DNA from: Acidobacteriota bacterium
GTDB lineage: Bacteria > Acidobacteriota > Blastocatellia > RBC074
Direction of reading: 5' to 3'
NCBI GenBank assembly: GCA_016710075.1
Contig: JADJLO010000038.1
Coordinates: forward strand, 124,001 to 188,000
DNA length: 64,000 bases
Shown: in pieces, positions 22,754 to 33,588 of the stretch
Layout: every line of letters starts with the position of its first letter
Numbering within the stretch: position 1 is the first letter of the stretch
Made by a program: the position numbers and the translations under genes
The notes under the pieces: model-generated
The model's input: the letters and a program-made list of their open reading frames with translations, nothing else
Databases searched by the model: none
What the model was told of the DNA's origin: nothing

Positions 22754-24460
22754 ATGTCACCATCTTCAACACCTCGACAGGACGAGGCCGAAAACATATC
22801 GCTCATTGGCCATGAATTGCTCGACTCTCCAATGCTCAACAAGGGCAGCGCCTTCCCGGATGACGAGCGTGAAGAGATGCGGATGCTGGGGCTTCTGCCC
22901 TATCATCCGTCGACTATGGAAGAGCAGCTTGCCAGAACCTACGAGAACTACCTACACAAGAATAATGACCTTGAAAAATATGTTTTTCTGGTCTCGCTGC
23001 AGGATCGTAATGAGACGCTCTTCTACAGCCTGCTTCACCGGCATATTACAGAGATGATGCCAATCATCTATACGCCGACGGTGGGCCTGGGATGTCAGAG
23101 ATACAGCCATCTTTTCCGCAGGCCAAGGGGATTGTTCATTGCCTATCCACACAAGGATAAGCTGGACATGATTCTTGACAACGCCCCTTTGAAGAAGGTC
23201 GAGGTGATAGTCGTCACGGACGGCGAGCGTATTCTCGGTCTGGGAGATCTTGGAGTAGGCGGCATGGGGATACCGGTCGGCAAGTTGTCGCTCTACACTT
23301 TGTGCGCCGGGATTCACCCCGCGACCACACTGCCGATACTTCTCGACGTCGGCACCAACAACAAGGAACTGCTCAACGATCCGCTCTACCTGGGCTGGCG
23401 GCATGAGCGGATACGCGGGCAGGAATACGATGATTTCATAGAGGCCTTCGTCAGCGCGGTCATGCGCAAGTTCCCGCATGTCCTGCTCCAATGGGAGGAT
23501 TTTTCGAAAAACAACGCCAACCGGCTGCTGGACCGGTATCGCGACCGGCTCTGCACATTCAATGACGATATTCAGGGAACGGGAGCAGTTACTCTCGCCG
23601 GGATGCTGGCGGCGATGAGGATTTCGGGTCAGAAGCTCAAAGATCAGCGCGTGGTGATTCTCGGCGCCGGGTCTTCAGCCTCGGGCATCAGCGATCAGGC
23701 CGCCACGGCGATGATCAGCGAAGGAGCCACATTCGAGGAGGCCTGCGCGGCAATCTGGCTGCTCGACAGCCAGGGGCTGGTCCATTCGAAACGGACGGGA
23801 CTGGAATCTTTCAAACAAAAATATGCCAAGCCCATGGAGTTGACCGCCGGCTGGAGGCTGGATGCGCCGGAAAAATTCGAGTTGGCTGACGTCGTCAGAA
23901 ACATTCATCCGACGATACTGATCGGCACTTCGGCACAGCCGGGAACATTCACCGAAGAGATAGTCCGCGAGATGGCAAAACACACCGAAAGGCCGGTGAT
24001 CTTCCCGCTTTCGAATCCGACATCAAAGTCGGAGGCAGTCCCGGAGGACATTCTGAAGTGGACGGACGGAAGAGCTCTGGTGGCGACGGGCAGCCCGTTC
24101 AAGCCTGTCGAATACAATGGCCGCACATTCCGCATCGGCCAGTGCAACAATTCGTTCATCTTCCCCGGCGTCGGTCTGGGAGTCATCGCTTCCGGCGCTC
24201 GTCATGTGACCAACGAAATGTTCGTTGCAGCGGCAAGGGTGCTCTGCGATATGTCTCCGGCTCTGACCGACCCCTCGGAAGCACTCTATCCGAAGCTGGA
24301 ATTTGTCCGCGAAATATCGCAGCGGGTAGCGCTCGCGGTCGGCCTTGAAGCTCAAAAAGCGGGGCTTTCGACAGTCACCTCTCGCGAAGATCTTGAAATG
24401 GCCATCGAACTCAAGATGTGGAAGCCTCATTATATTTCATACAAATCCGTGCAGGGATAA
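22754..24460 (+). CDS. NAD-dependent malic enzyme
   Basis: About 568 residues, the long malic enzyme type that decarboxylates malate to pyruvate with NAD(P)+. Motifs: MPIIYTPTVGLGCQRYSH, VTDGERILGLGDLGVGGMGIPVGK, CTFNDDIQGTGAVTLAGMLAA and VILGAGSSASGI (Rossmann), then FPLSNPTSKSEAVPED. The ATG at 22754 is chosen because AGGAGA lies just upstream and because longer in-frame starts fall inside fhs. Only 11 bp separates it from the fhs stop, so the two are probably cotranscribed. Confidence 0.95.
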   Translation: MSPSSTPRQDEAENISLIGHELLDSPMLNKGSAFPDDEREEMRMLGLLPYHPSTMEEQLARTYENYLHKNNDLEKYVFLVSLQDRNETLFYSLLHRHITEMMPIIYTPTVGLGCQRYSHLFRRPRGLFIAYPHKDKLDMILDNAPLKKVEVIVVTDGERILGLGDLGVGGMGIPVGKLSLYTLCAGIHPATTLPILLDVGTNNKELLNDPLYLGWRHERIRGQEYDDFIEAFVSAVMRKFPHVLLQWEDFSKNNANRLLDRYRDRLCTFNDDIQGTGAVTLAGMLAAMRISGQKLKDQRVVILGAGSSASGISDQAATAMISEGATFEEACAAIWLLDSQGLVHSKRTGLESFKQKYAKPMELTAGWRLDAPEKFELADVVRNIHPTILIGTSAQPGTFTEEIVREMAKHTERPVIFPLSNPTSKSEAVPEDILKWTDGRALVATGSPFKPVEYNGRTFRIGQCNNSFIFPGVGLGVIASGARHVTNEMFVAAARVLCDMSPALTDPSEALYPKLEFVREISQRVALAVGLEAQKAGLSTVTSREDLEMAIELKMWKPHYISYKSVQG

Positions 24461-24466
24461 TGACAA

Positions 24467-25789
24467 ATGACAGCGGAGTCGATCATGAAAAAAGAGCATA
24501 AGAAACCCAAGGATCATTACCGCAAACGGACTCATCTGATTCACGGAAACTATGAGAGCAGGCACTGGGATTTCGATCATCATCTGATCCCGCCGATGTC
24601 CGCCTCGACAACATACAGGCTCGGGTCAGTTCACAGAGGAGCACAGGGATTCGCCGAATTCGCATCGGAAGAGGCCGAGGGGGCCGGCCATGTGCCGATC
24701 TACATTTACGACAGGCTCGATGAGCCAACCCGGAGCATGCTCGAAGAGAACCTCGCATACGCTGAAGGCGGGGATGTCTGCGTGACATTCGCCACTGGAA
24801 TGGCGGCGGTCAGCGCGGCGCTGGGCGTGACGACACGCGCGGGCGATGAGATCGTCGCTCATCACACGCTTTACGGCTGCACCTACAGCCTTATGACTAC
24901 GTGGCTGCCCCGTTTCGGAGTGGAGACAAAATTCGTCGATATGTGCAGCGAATCTTCCTTCAAGGGTGCGATCACTGACCGGACCAGTGCCGTCTATTTC
25001 GAGACGCCGATTAACCCGACGCTCGACCTGATCGACATCGAACAGATCAGACGATGGGTTGATGAAGTTCAACCGGGTCGCAACAACAAGGAGCGCCCGA
25101 TGATCATTGTGGACAACACATTTGCCACTCCATATTGCCAGCGGCCGCTCGCTTTCGGTGCGGATATCGTCGCCCACAGCCTGACCAAGGGCATCGGCGG
25201 CTTCGGCACTGATATGGGAGGCGCCGTGATCGCATCCCGGGATTTCCACAATCAACTCCTGATGTATCGCAAGGATTTCGGCGGAGTTCTCTCACCCAAA
25301 AGCGCATGGCCGATTCTCGTCTACGGCCTGCCGACACTGGCCACAAGGTTCGTCAATCAACAGAAAAGCGCCATGCGCGTCGCTCAATTCCTGCAGGGAC
25401 ATCCGAAGGTCTCGCGGGTCAACTATCCGGGTCTTGAAACCTTCTCAAAATACGACCTGGCTAAAAAACAGATGTTCAGCTATGACGGCAAGTTCGCGCC
25501 GGGCAGCATGCTCTATTTCGTGCTCAAGGGCGAGCAGAAAGCCGCCAATGAAGCGGCCGACAAATTCATCGATTACATTGCCAGTCACGCATACAGCATC
25601 ACGCTGGCGGTGAGTCTCGGCCAGATCAGAACGCTGATCGAAGAGCCCTACTCGATGACTCATTCCGCTTTGCCGGATGAGGTCAAACGAGCTCGCGGCC
25701 TTGAGCCGGGCGGCATCAGATTGTCCATCGGCCTTGAAGACTGGCACGACATCATCGAGGATCTGGAAGCAGCATTCGAACAGATTTGA
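24467..25789 (+). CDS. Cys/Met metabolism PLP-dependent enzyme
   Basis: A 440-residue fold-type I PLP enzyme of the cystathionine gamma-synthase / methionine gamma-lyase / O-acetylhomoserine sulfhydrylase family. Motifs: SASTTYRLGS near the N-terminus, YAEGGDVCVTFATGMAAVSAA, VDNTFATPYCQRPLAFGAD and the PLP lysine in AHSLTKGIGGFGTDMGG, then GIRLSIGLEDWHDIIEDLEAA. The exact reaction cannot be told from motifs. It starts at ATG 24467, with an alternative ATG at 24485 (MKKEHKKPKDH). It lies 6 bp after the malic enzyme gene and overlaps the region before the CoA-transferase gene. Confidence 0.9.
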   Translation: MTAESIMKKEHKKPKDHYRKRTHLIHGNYESRHWDFDHHLIPPMSASTTYRLGSVHRGAQGFAEFASEEAEGAGHVPIYIYDRLDEPTRSMLEENLAYAEGGDVCVTFATGMAAVSAALGVTTRAGDEIVAHHTLYGCTYSLMTTWLPRFGVETKFVDMCSESSFKGAITDRTSAVYFETPINPTLDLIDIEQIRRWVDEVQPGRNNKERPMIIVDNTFATPYCQRPLAFGADIVAHSLTKGIGGFGTDMGGAVIASRDFHNQLLMYRKDFGGVLSPKSAWPILVYGLPTLATRFVNQQKSAMRVAQFLQGHPKVSRVNYPGLETFSKYDLAKKQMFSYDGKFAPGSMLYFVLKGEQKAANEAADKFIDYIASHAYSITLAVSLGQIRTLIEEPYSMTHSALPDEVKRARGLEPGGIRLSIGLEDWHDIIEDLEAAFEQI

Positions 25790-25809
25790 ATCGCAGGAAT
25801 ATTCAAAAA

Positions 25810-27087
25810 ATGAATAAGGTAGCCGCAGCAGAAGCAGTCAGGGTCATCAAATCGGGAGACCGGGTTTTCGTTCACAGTGTCGCCGCCGCGCCGCAGCAAC
25901 TGATCAAGGCGATGACGGCCAGGGCATCGGAATTGAGGGATGTCGAGATAGTCCACCTGCACACAGAGGGCGAAGCGCCTTATGTGGCGCCCGAGTTTGC
26001 CGAAAGCTTTCACACCAACGTCATGTTCATAGGCGCCAACGTCCGGAGCGCAATCTACACGGGAGAGGCCGATTACATCCCTGTCTTTCTAAGCGAAGTG
26101 CCGGCATTATTTCGCAAGAAGATTCTGCCGTTGAACGTCGCAATGATTCAGGTTTCTCCGCCGGACAGGCATGGGTTCTGCTCGCTTGGAGTTTCGGTCG
26201 ATGTCTCGCGCGCCGCGGTTCATGAAGCCGAATACGTCATCGCACAGATCAATCCGAACATGCCACGGACGCACGGAGACGGCCTGATTCACATCAATCA
26301 GATTAATTATGCTGTCGAGGTCGACGATCCGCTCCCTGAAGCACCCGATCGAGTAATGAGCGAGATCGAACTCGCCATCGGAAGAAACTGCGCCAATCTG
26401 GTAGATAACGGAGCAACACTGCAGATGGGAATCGGCGCCATCCCAGACGCGGTACTGGTCGCATTGAAGGATCACCAGGACCTGGGGGTTCACACTGAAA
26501 TGTTTTCCGACGGGATCATCGAATTGATAGAATCCGGAGTGATCAACGGCGCGAAGAAAAAAGTGCACCCTGACAAGGTGGTCGGCACCTTTGTGCTCGG
26601 CAAACGCCGGCTTTATGATTACATCGACGACAATCCCTTCTTCGTCATGCTGGACGCGGCCTATGTCAACGACACCTCCGTGATCAGGCGAAATCCGAAG
26701 GTGACGGCGATCAACAGCGCAATCGAGGTAGATCTGACGGGTCAGGTATGCGCCGACTCAATAGGTACAAGACTTTTCTCCGGTGTCGGCGGCCAGATGG
26801 ATTTCATTCGCGGCGCATCCTTGTCCGAAGGCGGAAAGCCGGTCATCGCCCTGCCGTCCGTGACCGGCCGTGGAGAATCAAGGATCGTCATCTCCCTCAA
26901 GGAAGGAGCGGGCGTGGTTACCACCCGCGCCCACGTTCATTACGTGGTCACCGAATACGGCATTGCGGAACTCTACGGCAGAAATCTGCGGCAGCGGGCA
27001 AAAGCCATGATCGCCATCGCTCATCCGGACCACCGCGAGGGATTGGAGCGCGAAGCATATACGAGATTCAAGACGCTCCGCGATTAA
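25810..27087 (+). CDS. Acetyl-CoA hydrolase / CoA-transferase family protein
   Basis: About 425 residues of the acetyl-CoA hydrolase/4-hydroxybutyrate CoA-transferase family, which moves CoA between acetate and another acid or hydrolyses acetyl-CoA. Visible motifs: GDRVFVHSVAAAPQQLIKAM, VSPPDRHGFCSLGVSVD, LQMGIGAIPDAVL, GVGGQMDFIRGA and VVTEYGIAELYGRNLRQRA. ATG 25810 is preferred over an upstream TTG at 25786 that overlaps the previous gene. With malic enzyme it could interconvert C4 acids, acetyl-CoA and acetate. Substrate unassigned. Confidence 0.88.
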   Translation: MNKVAAAEAVRVIKSGDRVFVHSVAAAPQQLIKAMTARASELRDVEIVHLHTEGEAPYVAPEFAESFHTNVMFIGANVRSAIYTGEADYIPVFLSEVPALFRKKILPLNVAMIQVSPPDRHGFCSLGVSVDVSRAAVHEAEYVIAQINPNMPRTHGDGLIHINQINYAVEVDDPLPEAPDRVMSEIELAIGRNCANLVDNGATLQMGIGAIPDAVLVALKDHQDLGVHTEMFSDGIIELIESGVINGAKKKVHPDKVVGTFVLGKRRLYDYIDDNPFFVMLDAAYVNDTSVIRRNPKVTAINSAIEVDLTGQVCADSIGTRLFSGVGGQMDFIRGASLSEGGKPVIALPSVTGRGESRIVISLKEGAGVVTTRAHVHYVVTEYGIAELYGRNLRQRAKAMIAIAHPDHREGLEREAYTRFKTLRD

Positions 27088-27140
27088 GAGCGTCGCATTG
27101 CATTATTGAGATCGCTATCATCGATTCAGAAAGGCGGCTT

Positions 27141-28364
27141 ATGACGGGTGTCAGATCGCATCCGCAAACAATTCTCTGCATCGCCAGCTTTTACAAGGGC
27201 CATGACTTTATTCGCGAGTGCCGGTCCCAGGGTTGCTGTGTGGTCCTCTTGACACGCGAAAAACTGAGAAACGCCGGATGGCCGCTCGAATGCATCGATC
27301 ACCTGATCGTCGTCCCCGATAAATCCGAGATCGAGGATTACATTTTCGCGGTCAATGACTTTTCGCTCTCCAATCGGATAGACATCGTGGTCGCGCTCGA
27401 GGAAGGTGATGTCATCACCGCAGCCCGCATCCGTGCGCATCTGGCGATTGCAGGGATGACCACCAGCACGGCGCGAACCTTCCGCGACAAGCTGTGGATG
27501 CGGATCAAGGCCGGTGAAGCCGGAATCAGCCAGCCCCGGGCAACATTGATGCTCAACTATCAGGATGTGGGGGAGTTCATGCAACGGGTCCCGCCCCCCT
27601 GGGTGATCAAGCCGCGGGCGGACGCATCCTCGATCGGCATCAAGATCCTGCATAATTCCGAAGAGGTCTGGCGAATCAAGGATATGCTCGATGCAAGGGA
27701 ATCCCTGCGCGAACGGTCTTCATACTACCTGCTGGAGAATTACATTGCGGGCGATGTTTATCATGTCGATTCTTTGATCAGTCGGGACCGTGTCGTCTTT
27801 GCGAGCGTATCAAAATACGGGACACCTCCGCTTGACGTGATACAACTTGGCGGCGTCTCCACATCCCACACCCTCAAATACAACTCAAAGGATCGAAAAG
27901 AGCTTCAGACGATAAACCAGAAACTGGTCACCGCTCTCGGACTCGATCGCGGCACGACTCACGCCGAATTCATCAAAAGCCCCATCGACAACAGCTTCCA
28001 TTTCCTTGAGGTGGCCTGTCGCGTCGGCGGCGCCTACACCGTCGAAGGCGTCGAAGCGGCATCGGGCTTAAATCTCTGGCGCGAATGGGCCAGAATCGAA
28101 ATCCTCAACGATTCGGGGAGTTACAAACTCCCGCTGGTCAGAAAGGAATTCGGCGGTATCGCCGTGTCCCTCGCAAAAGAGGAAACCCCTGACACCTCAG
28201 CTTACGATGCTCCGGAAATCGTCTTCCGGGCAAAGAAGGACTGGCACGTGGGACTTGTCCTGAGATCCGATAATTACGATCGGCTGGTGAAGCTTCTGGA
28301 AGCATACCGATCGCAGCTTGAAAGCGATTTCACCGCCGTGGCGCCTCAGCAGGAAAGACCCTAG
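27141..28364 (+). CDS. ATP-grasp domain ligase of unknown substrate
   Basis: About 407 residues. Translation starts at ATG 27141 with AAAGGCGG just upstream. The N-terminal pre-ATP-grasp domain begins TILCIASFYKGHDFIREC. The ATP-grasp core has PPWVIKPRADASSIGIKIL (ATP-binding Lys) and YLLENYIAGDVYHVDSLI, then FLEVACRVGGAYTVEGVEAASG near the Mg-binding Glu/Asn region. Related enzymes join a carboxylate to an amine or thiol, in D-Ala-D-Ala, carnosine or biotin-carboxylase-like reactions. It is the last gene of the plus-strand run that begins with another ATP-grasp gene, and is followed by a cluster of palindromic repeats. Confidence 0.82.
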   Translation: MTGVRSHPQTILCIASFYKGHDFIRECRSQGCCVVLLTREKLRNAGWPLECIDHLIVVPDKSEIEDYIFAVNDFSLSNRIDIVVALEEGDVITAARIRAHLAIAGMTTSTARTFRDKLWMRIKAGEAGISQPRATLMLNYQDVGEFMQRVPPPWVIKPRADASSIGIKILHNSEEVWRIKDMLDARESLRERSSYYLLENYIAGDVYHVDSLISRDRVVFASVSKYGTPPLDVIQLGGVSTSHTLKYNSKDRKELQTINQKLVTALGLDRGTTHAEFIKSPIDNSFHFLEVACRVGGAYTVEGVEAASGLNLWREWARIEILNDSGSYKLPLVRKEFGGIAVSLAKEETPDTSAYDAPEIVFRAKKDWHVGLVLRSDNYDRLVKLLEAYRSQLESDFTAVAPQQERP

Positions 28365-28368
28365 ATCT

Positions 28369-28533
28369 GAGTTCCGCATGGAGTTCCGCGCATGGAGTTC
28401 CGAATCTACGCATGGAGTTCCGCCTTCAGGCGGAACGATCCGCGCGATTGGAGTTCCGTCTTCAGGCGGAATAACCTGGATTCCTGATCGTTCCGCCTGA
28501 AGGCGGAACTCCATGCGGCGGAACTCCATGCGT
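28369..28533. repeat. Cluster of GGAGTTCCGCC palindromic repeats
   Basis: At least five partial or full copies of a unit centred on CATGGAGTTCCGCC, in both orientations. The full unit GTTCCGCC-TTCA-GGCGGAAC is an 8-bp stem with a 4-base loop (28419-28436), and an inverted copy lies at 28489-28509. It separates the convergent ATP-grasp and apbE genes and extends into the apbE 3' end, encoding HGVPPHGVPPSGG. The same unit recurs at 44361-44449. It resembles REP-type dispersed palindromes. It may also act as a bidirectional terminator or mRNA-stabilising hairpin. Confidence 0.8.
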
Positions 28534-29400
28534 CCATGCCTGATATCCCGGGAATCTCTCATTCATCACCGTAAGCCAATCGCCTCCATTAACCATGAGC
28601 GCTTTCGAGAGCGCCTCACAAAGGCTTGCCGAGGGCCCCAAGGCCGCAGCGACGGGCGTTTTATTCACTGATAATCCGCTGCGCGGGTCGATGACGTGAC
28701 CGTAGATCCGGCCATCCACCTCGAACGATTTCCCGTGAGCTGCTGAAACCGAAAGCGAAGAGTCCTTCAGATCGACCAATCCGTCACCGCCCTCGTTGAT
28801 GAACGGCCGCGGCATCGCTATTCGCCAGCATTCCTCGCCCGGTGGCGCTCCGATGGCGGTGACGGAACTCGTCCCGCCGTGAAGCAACGCGCTGTCTATG
28901 CCGTTTTCAATCAGCAGTTCGACGGCCCGTTCGGTTGCATAACCCTTGCCGTAGCCGCCAAGATCGATCTCAACGCCGGGCTTATCGAACTCAACGGTTA
29001 AGGCGTCGTCATCAAACTGTATGTGAATCATCCCCGAAATCGCTCGGGCGGCTTCGAGTTCCTCCTGCGACGGAATTGCCCCCTTGTCTTTGACGAACCT
29101 CCAGGCACGCATTAACGGGCCTACTGAAACATCGAATGCGCCGTCCGTCATCTCAGACAGTTCGGCGCATCTTTTGAGCAGGCGGTAGAGCCGCGGATCA
29201 ACCTTGACCGGCGCAATCGCCGCCCGTGAATTGAGCCAGTGGATTTCACTGTCCGAACGGTAGAAGCTCAACTGGGCTTCCACACGCTCGATCTCGTCGA
29301 GGGCCTCTTCACCCGCAGCCCGCAGCCTGACGGGATCATCGCCATAGATCACCAGCTCAAACCTCGTGGCCATGGCGTATCTTGAGAGAAGTACGGGCAT
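28462..29400 (-). CDS. apbE: FAD:protein FMN transferase (ApbE family), 3' end formed by repeat DNA
   Basis: About 312 residues. ApbE flavinylates Thr residues in membrane redox proteins. Motifs: YAMATRFELVIYGDDP at the start, EIHWLNSRAA, FDVSVGPLMRAW, VEIDLGGYGKGYATERAVELL and SALLHGGTSSVTAIG. ATG 29400 is chosen because it places the AMATRFEL motif near the N-terminus; no signal peptide or lipobox is evident, unlike many ApbE proteins. The last ~20 codons (HGVPPHGVPPSGGTIRNPG) come from the palindromic repeat cluster, so the native C-terminus has been altered. No obvious flavinylated partner is encoded nearby. Confidence 0.87.
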   Translation of the reverse strand: MPVLLSRYAMATRFELVIYGDDPVRLRAAGEEALDEIERVEAQLSFYRSDSEIHWLNSRAAIAPVKVDPRLYRLLKRCAELSEMTDGAFDVSVGPLMRAWRFVKDKGAIPSQEELEAARAISGMIHIQFDDDALTVEFDKPGVEIDLGGYGKGYATERAVELLIENGIDSALLHGGTSSVTAIGAPPGEECWRIAMPRPFINEGGDGLVDLKDSSLSVSAAHGKSFEVDGRIYGHVIDPRSGLSVNKTPVAAALGPSASLCEALSKALMVNGGDWLTVMNERFPGYQAWTHGVPPHGVPPSGGTIRNPGYSA

Positions 29401-29489
29401 CGGCAATAAAGTTAAAAGTGGCGTGTTTACAATTAAAAAAACCTTCAACCGGAGCGCAAGCGGGGCGCTTGCGCTCCAGGCAGTCAAAT

Positions 29490-30824
29490 CTACAGATTCA
29501 GACTGTAACTCGGCGCCGGCGTATCTCGCATCTTCCGCTTGGCAGGATCGAAGAATACCGTCTTGTTCTTGCGATAGGACTCCTCAGCCATAGAGACCGC
29601 AGCCTGGACTCTGACGGCGAGTTCGATATCGCAATTCGGAGCCTTGTTGGCACGCAGAGAGTCGATAAAGTTCTTCTGGTGTTTCTGATGACTTTCGCCG
29701 GAATCGGGCGGGGTTTCATCCTTCGCCTCGATCTCGTCGACAAACGGGCGCTCCGGAGTGATCTGCACCTTGCCGCCGCCGAACATGAGGTCGGCTTTCT
29801 GGCCGCGGATCAGGTCTTCAACGCCGCGTTCATTGACGGTAGAACCCGCCAGATAGATCATCGGTCCGGATGCATATTTGACCATGACCATTGTGGTATC
29901 GGCCACTTCGCGGGGCTCGCCGTACCCCTTGTCTGTGTCGCAAAGGATGCCGCCCATGCAGGAAGCACTCATCGGAAACTCATTGAGCGACATGGCCAGC
30001 ATCAGCGGATGCAGGCGATGCGGCCAGAGATCGCCGATGATGCCGTTGCCGTAATCCCAGTATTTGCGCCAGCGATAATAGCGCTCGGCGCTGAAAGGAC
30101 GCTTCGGCGCACTACCCAGCCAGGCCTTCCAGTCGATCTGCTGCTCGGTAGCTTCCGGTTCGATCTTGTAATTCCATTCGCCTTTCGGATTGTTGCGGCA
30201 ATAACTGCCCTGAGCCCAGAGAACCTTACCGAGCCTGTTGGCCTTGACTATCTCTCGTGCCTTGTGCCATTTCGGGTCGCTGCATCCGTGCGAGCCGACC
30301 TGCACCCAGCGATTCGTTCTCTTCGCGGTATCGTAGATCTTGAATGCCTCGTCGAGCGTGTGAGTCATCGGCTTTTCGAGGTAGATGTGCTTGCCCGCCT
30401 CCATCGCTTCAACAGCCATCGGCATATGCCAGTGATCCGGAGTCGCAATGACGATGACATCGATATCCTTGTCCTCAAGCATCTTTCGATAGTCGGTGTA
30501 AGCCCTGGCATCAGTCAGTTCCGCTCTCTTCTGTGAAGCGAGACGCCGCTTCTCGAAGATCTCGCAGATGCCCACGACTTCGACATTCTCGGCCGCGGTG
30601 AAATCCTTGATGATCGTCATATGCTTGAATCCCATGCCGCCCTGACCGATAAAGCCGTAGCGGATACGGTCATTGGCGCCAATGACCTTCGATTTGGCCT
30701 GGGCATACGTCCTCATTGCGGGCTCGTCATCAAATAGAACCGGAGCCGAAACCAGTCCGGCCGTACCTATTCCTGTTGCTTTGATAAAATCGCGTCGTGA
30801 CAGATCTTTGTTGTTATTGTCCAT
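29490..30824 (-). CDS. Gfo/Idh/MocA family oxidoreductase with Tat signal
   Basis: A 444-residue NAD(P)-dependent sugar or cyclitol oxidoreductase-like protein, predicted to be exported folded by the Tat system: LSRRDFIKATGIGTAGLVSA at residues 8-27. The Rossmann fold carries YGFIGQGGMGFKHM, and EKPMTH marks the conserved Gfo/Idh motif near the catalytic region. The C-terminal dimerisation domain is complete. Exported family members act on glycans or sugar derivatives. It lies 34 bp downstream of a second Gfo/Idh gene, suggesting a catabolic pair. Confidence 0.9.
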   Translation of the reverse strand: MDNNNKDLSRRDFIKATGIGTAGLVSAPVLFDDEPAMRTYAQAKSKVIGANDRIRYGFIGQGGMGFKHMTIIKDFTAAENVEVVGICEIFEKRRLASQKRAELTDARAYTDYRKMLEDKDIDVIVIATPDHWHMPMAVEAMEAGKHIYLEKPMTHTLDEAFKIYDTAKRTNRWVQVGSHGCSDPKWHKAREIVKANRLGKVLWAQGSYCRNNPKGEWNYKIEPEATEQQIDWKAWLGSAPKRPFSAERYYRWRKYWDYGNGIIGDLWPHRLHPLMLAMSLNEFPMSASCMGGILCDTDKGYGEPREVADTTMVMVKYASGPMIYLAGSTVNERGVEDLIRGQKADLMFGGGKVQITPERPFVDEIEAKDETPPDSGESHQKHQKNFIDSLRANKAPNCDIELAVRVQAAVSMAEESYRKNKTVFFDPAKRKMRDTPAPSYSLNL

Positions 30825-30858
30825 TGTTGAACCCCTTTCCGGCTCATTTGATCGATTA

Positions 30859-32125
30859 TTAAGTTGATAAATATGATTGATTGGGAATTATGATTCTGCT
30901 TCCGGACATGACGGCTTCATTTGTCCTGATGGCAACCACAGTCGAATTGAATCCATCGACGGGGCCGCAAGCCGTCGGCTTATCTTCTCTGATGCTGCTA
31001 ATGAAGTTCTGCATCGCCAGAGACAATGCCGTCTGAGTCGGTTCGAGAGCGCCTTCTTTTCCGGGTTCCTTGCCTTCCTCGATCAGCTTTGTCGAATCGG
31101 CAACCATGCAGATTCCGGTTTCGTTATGGATGTTCTCCTTGCGGGCATAGACCTCCCAGCCAAGCAGCGGCGAATCCGCCTCCTTGACCAGCCAGCCTCG
31201 ATTCTCACGCATCATGAGGCTGCTGTCGGCGCCCTGAAACAGAGTGAATGCGTCGCTGAACGAACTGGCCAGAGTCGCATTGAAGATCATCCGCACATTG
31301 TTCGGATACTCCAGAACCGCCTGGATTGTGTCCGGTATTTCGCGGCCATCCCTCCAGTTATTGATCGACCCGAATCCGGTCACGGCCGTCGGGAGCGTTT
31401 TGAGATACCAGTCGACAAAGTCGAACTGGTGAATGGCGACCTCTCCAGCAAGGCCGGTCGATGTATCCTTCATCAACCTCCAGTTGATCTGGGCCTCGCG
31501 GCTGTTGGTCGGCGCGGTTCTTCTCCAGCTCTGCTTTTTATTCCACTGCCCGGAGATCATCGCCTGAGAGCCGAGCACTCCGCTTCTGACGAATTGAAGC
31601 ACGTGGCGATAGAGGGCGTTCGATCGGCCCTGCAGCCCGGCCTGGAATTTGACCTTCGGCGCCTGCTGTGCCGCTGTCGCAATCGCTTTTGCATCTTCGA
31701 TGCTCCCTGCCAGAGGAGCTTCGCAGTAGAGGTGCTTGCCGGCCTGGAGGGCTGCAAGTGCGATCTCCTTGTGCAGATGCGTCGGAGTCGCGACGATCAC
31801 CGCTTCGACATCCGCCGACTCAAGTAATTTGCGGTAATCGGTCACGGTTGCGGCTTTCGGAGCGATCTCCGCTCCCCGCTTCAGGTATGGCTCGTAGGTG
31901 TCACAGATCGACGTCACCTGCGCCGTCTGCAGACGCGATAAAGTTGAGAGGATTTCCCTGCCCCACTGGCCGGCACCCACCAGACCGAACTTGACCGGCG
32001 GCCCATCGATGCTCAGCGGCGGGTAGACCCTCGCCGCCATCAACTCTTCCTCTGTGAAAAAAGACCGTCAACCCGGCCGCCATCGTCCTCAGGAAATCTC
32101 TGCGATCTACTGAACTCTCTTTCAT
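30859..32125 (-). CDS. Gfo/Idh/MocA family oxidoreductase (frameshift in Tat signal)
   Basis: About 421 residues once the frame is repaired. The first frame (from ATG 32125) encodes a twin-arginine-type signal, VDRRDFLRTMAAGLTVFF. One extra T in a T6 run (32056-32061) shifts the frame, and the second frame gives TEEELMAARVYPPLSIDG, then the Rossmann motif KFGLVGAGQWGREIL and the Gfo/Idh domain with CEAPLAGSIEDA. Without the signal, a cytoplasmic product could start at TTG 32043 or ATG 32040. It is upstream of the other Gfo/Idh gene. The break may be a homopolymer error, but it could also switch export on and off. Confidence 0.85.
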
Positions 32126-32150
32126 GGTTATTCCCTCTATAAAAAGTCAG

Positions 32151-32239
32151 GAGTTCAAGAGTTCAAAGTTTAAAGTTTAAACTTTAAACTTTAAACTTTA
32201 AACTTTAAACTTAAACTCTTTAACCTTTGAACTTTAAAC
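32151..32239. repeat. Heptamer inverted repeat between Gfo/Idh and citrate synthase genes
   Basis: A dense array: GAGTTCAAAGTTTAAAGTTT followed directly by ACTTTAAACTTTAAACTTTA and a degenerate end. The arms are nearly adjacent, so this is the shortest-core member of the family and could fold into an AT-rich hairpin. It lies between two co-directional genes, at the end of citrate synthase transcription on the minus strand. Confidence 0.7.
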
Positions 32240-32248
32240 CTCTTCTGT

Positions 32249-33538
<1,290 letters not shown>

Positions 33539-33588
33539 CATCTCCTCCATTTAGAGATTTCAATTTACATGCTTTGAGACCTGTAATC

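Noticed and set aside
26748..27140. Open frame extending the ATP-grasp gene 393 bp upstream
   Set aside because: It overlaps the acetyl-CoA hydrolase gene in another frame. The encoded residues are Arg-rich and low in family similarity, and ATG 27141 has its own ribosome-binding site.
32161..32220. Possible CRISPR-like array of short repeats
   Set aside because: The repeats are seven bases long without spacers and form inverted arms, so this is a heptamer repeat, not CRISPR.
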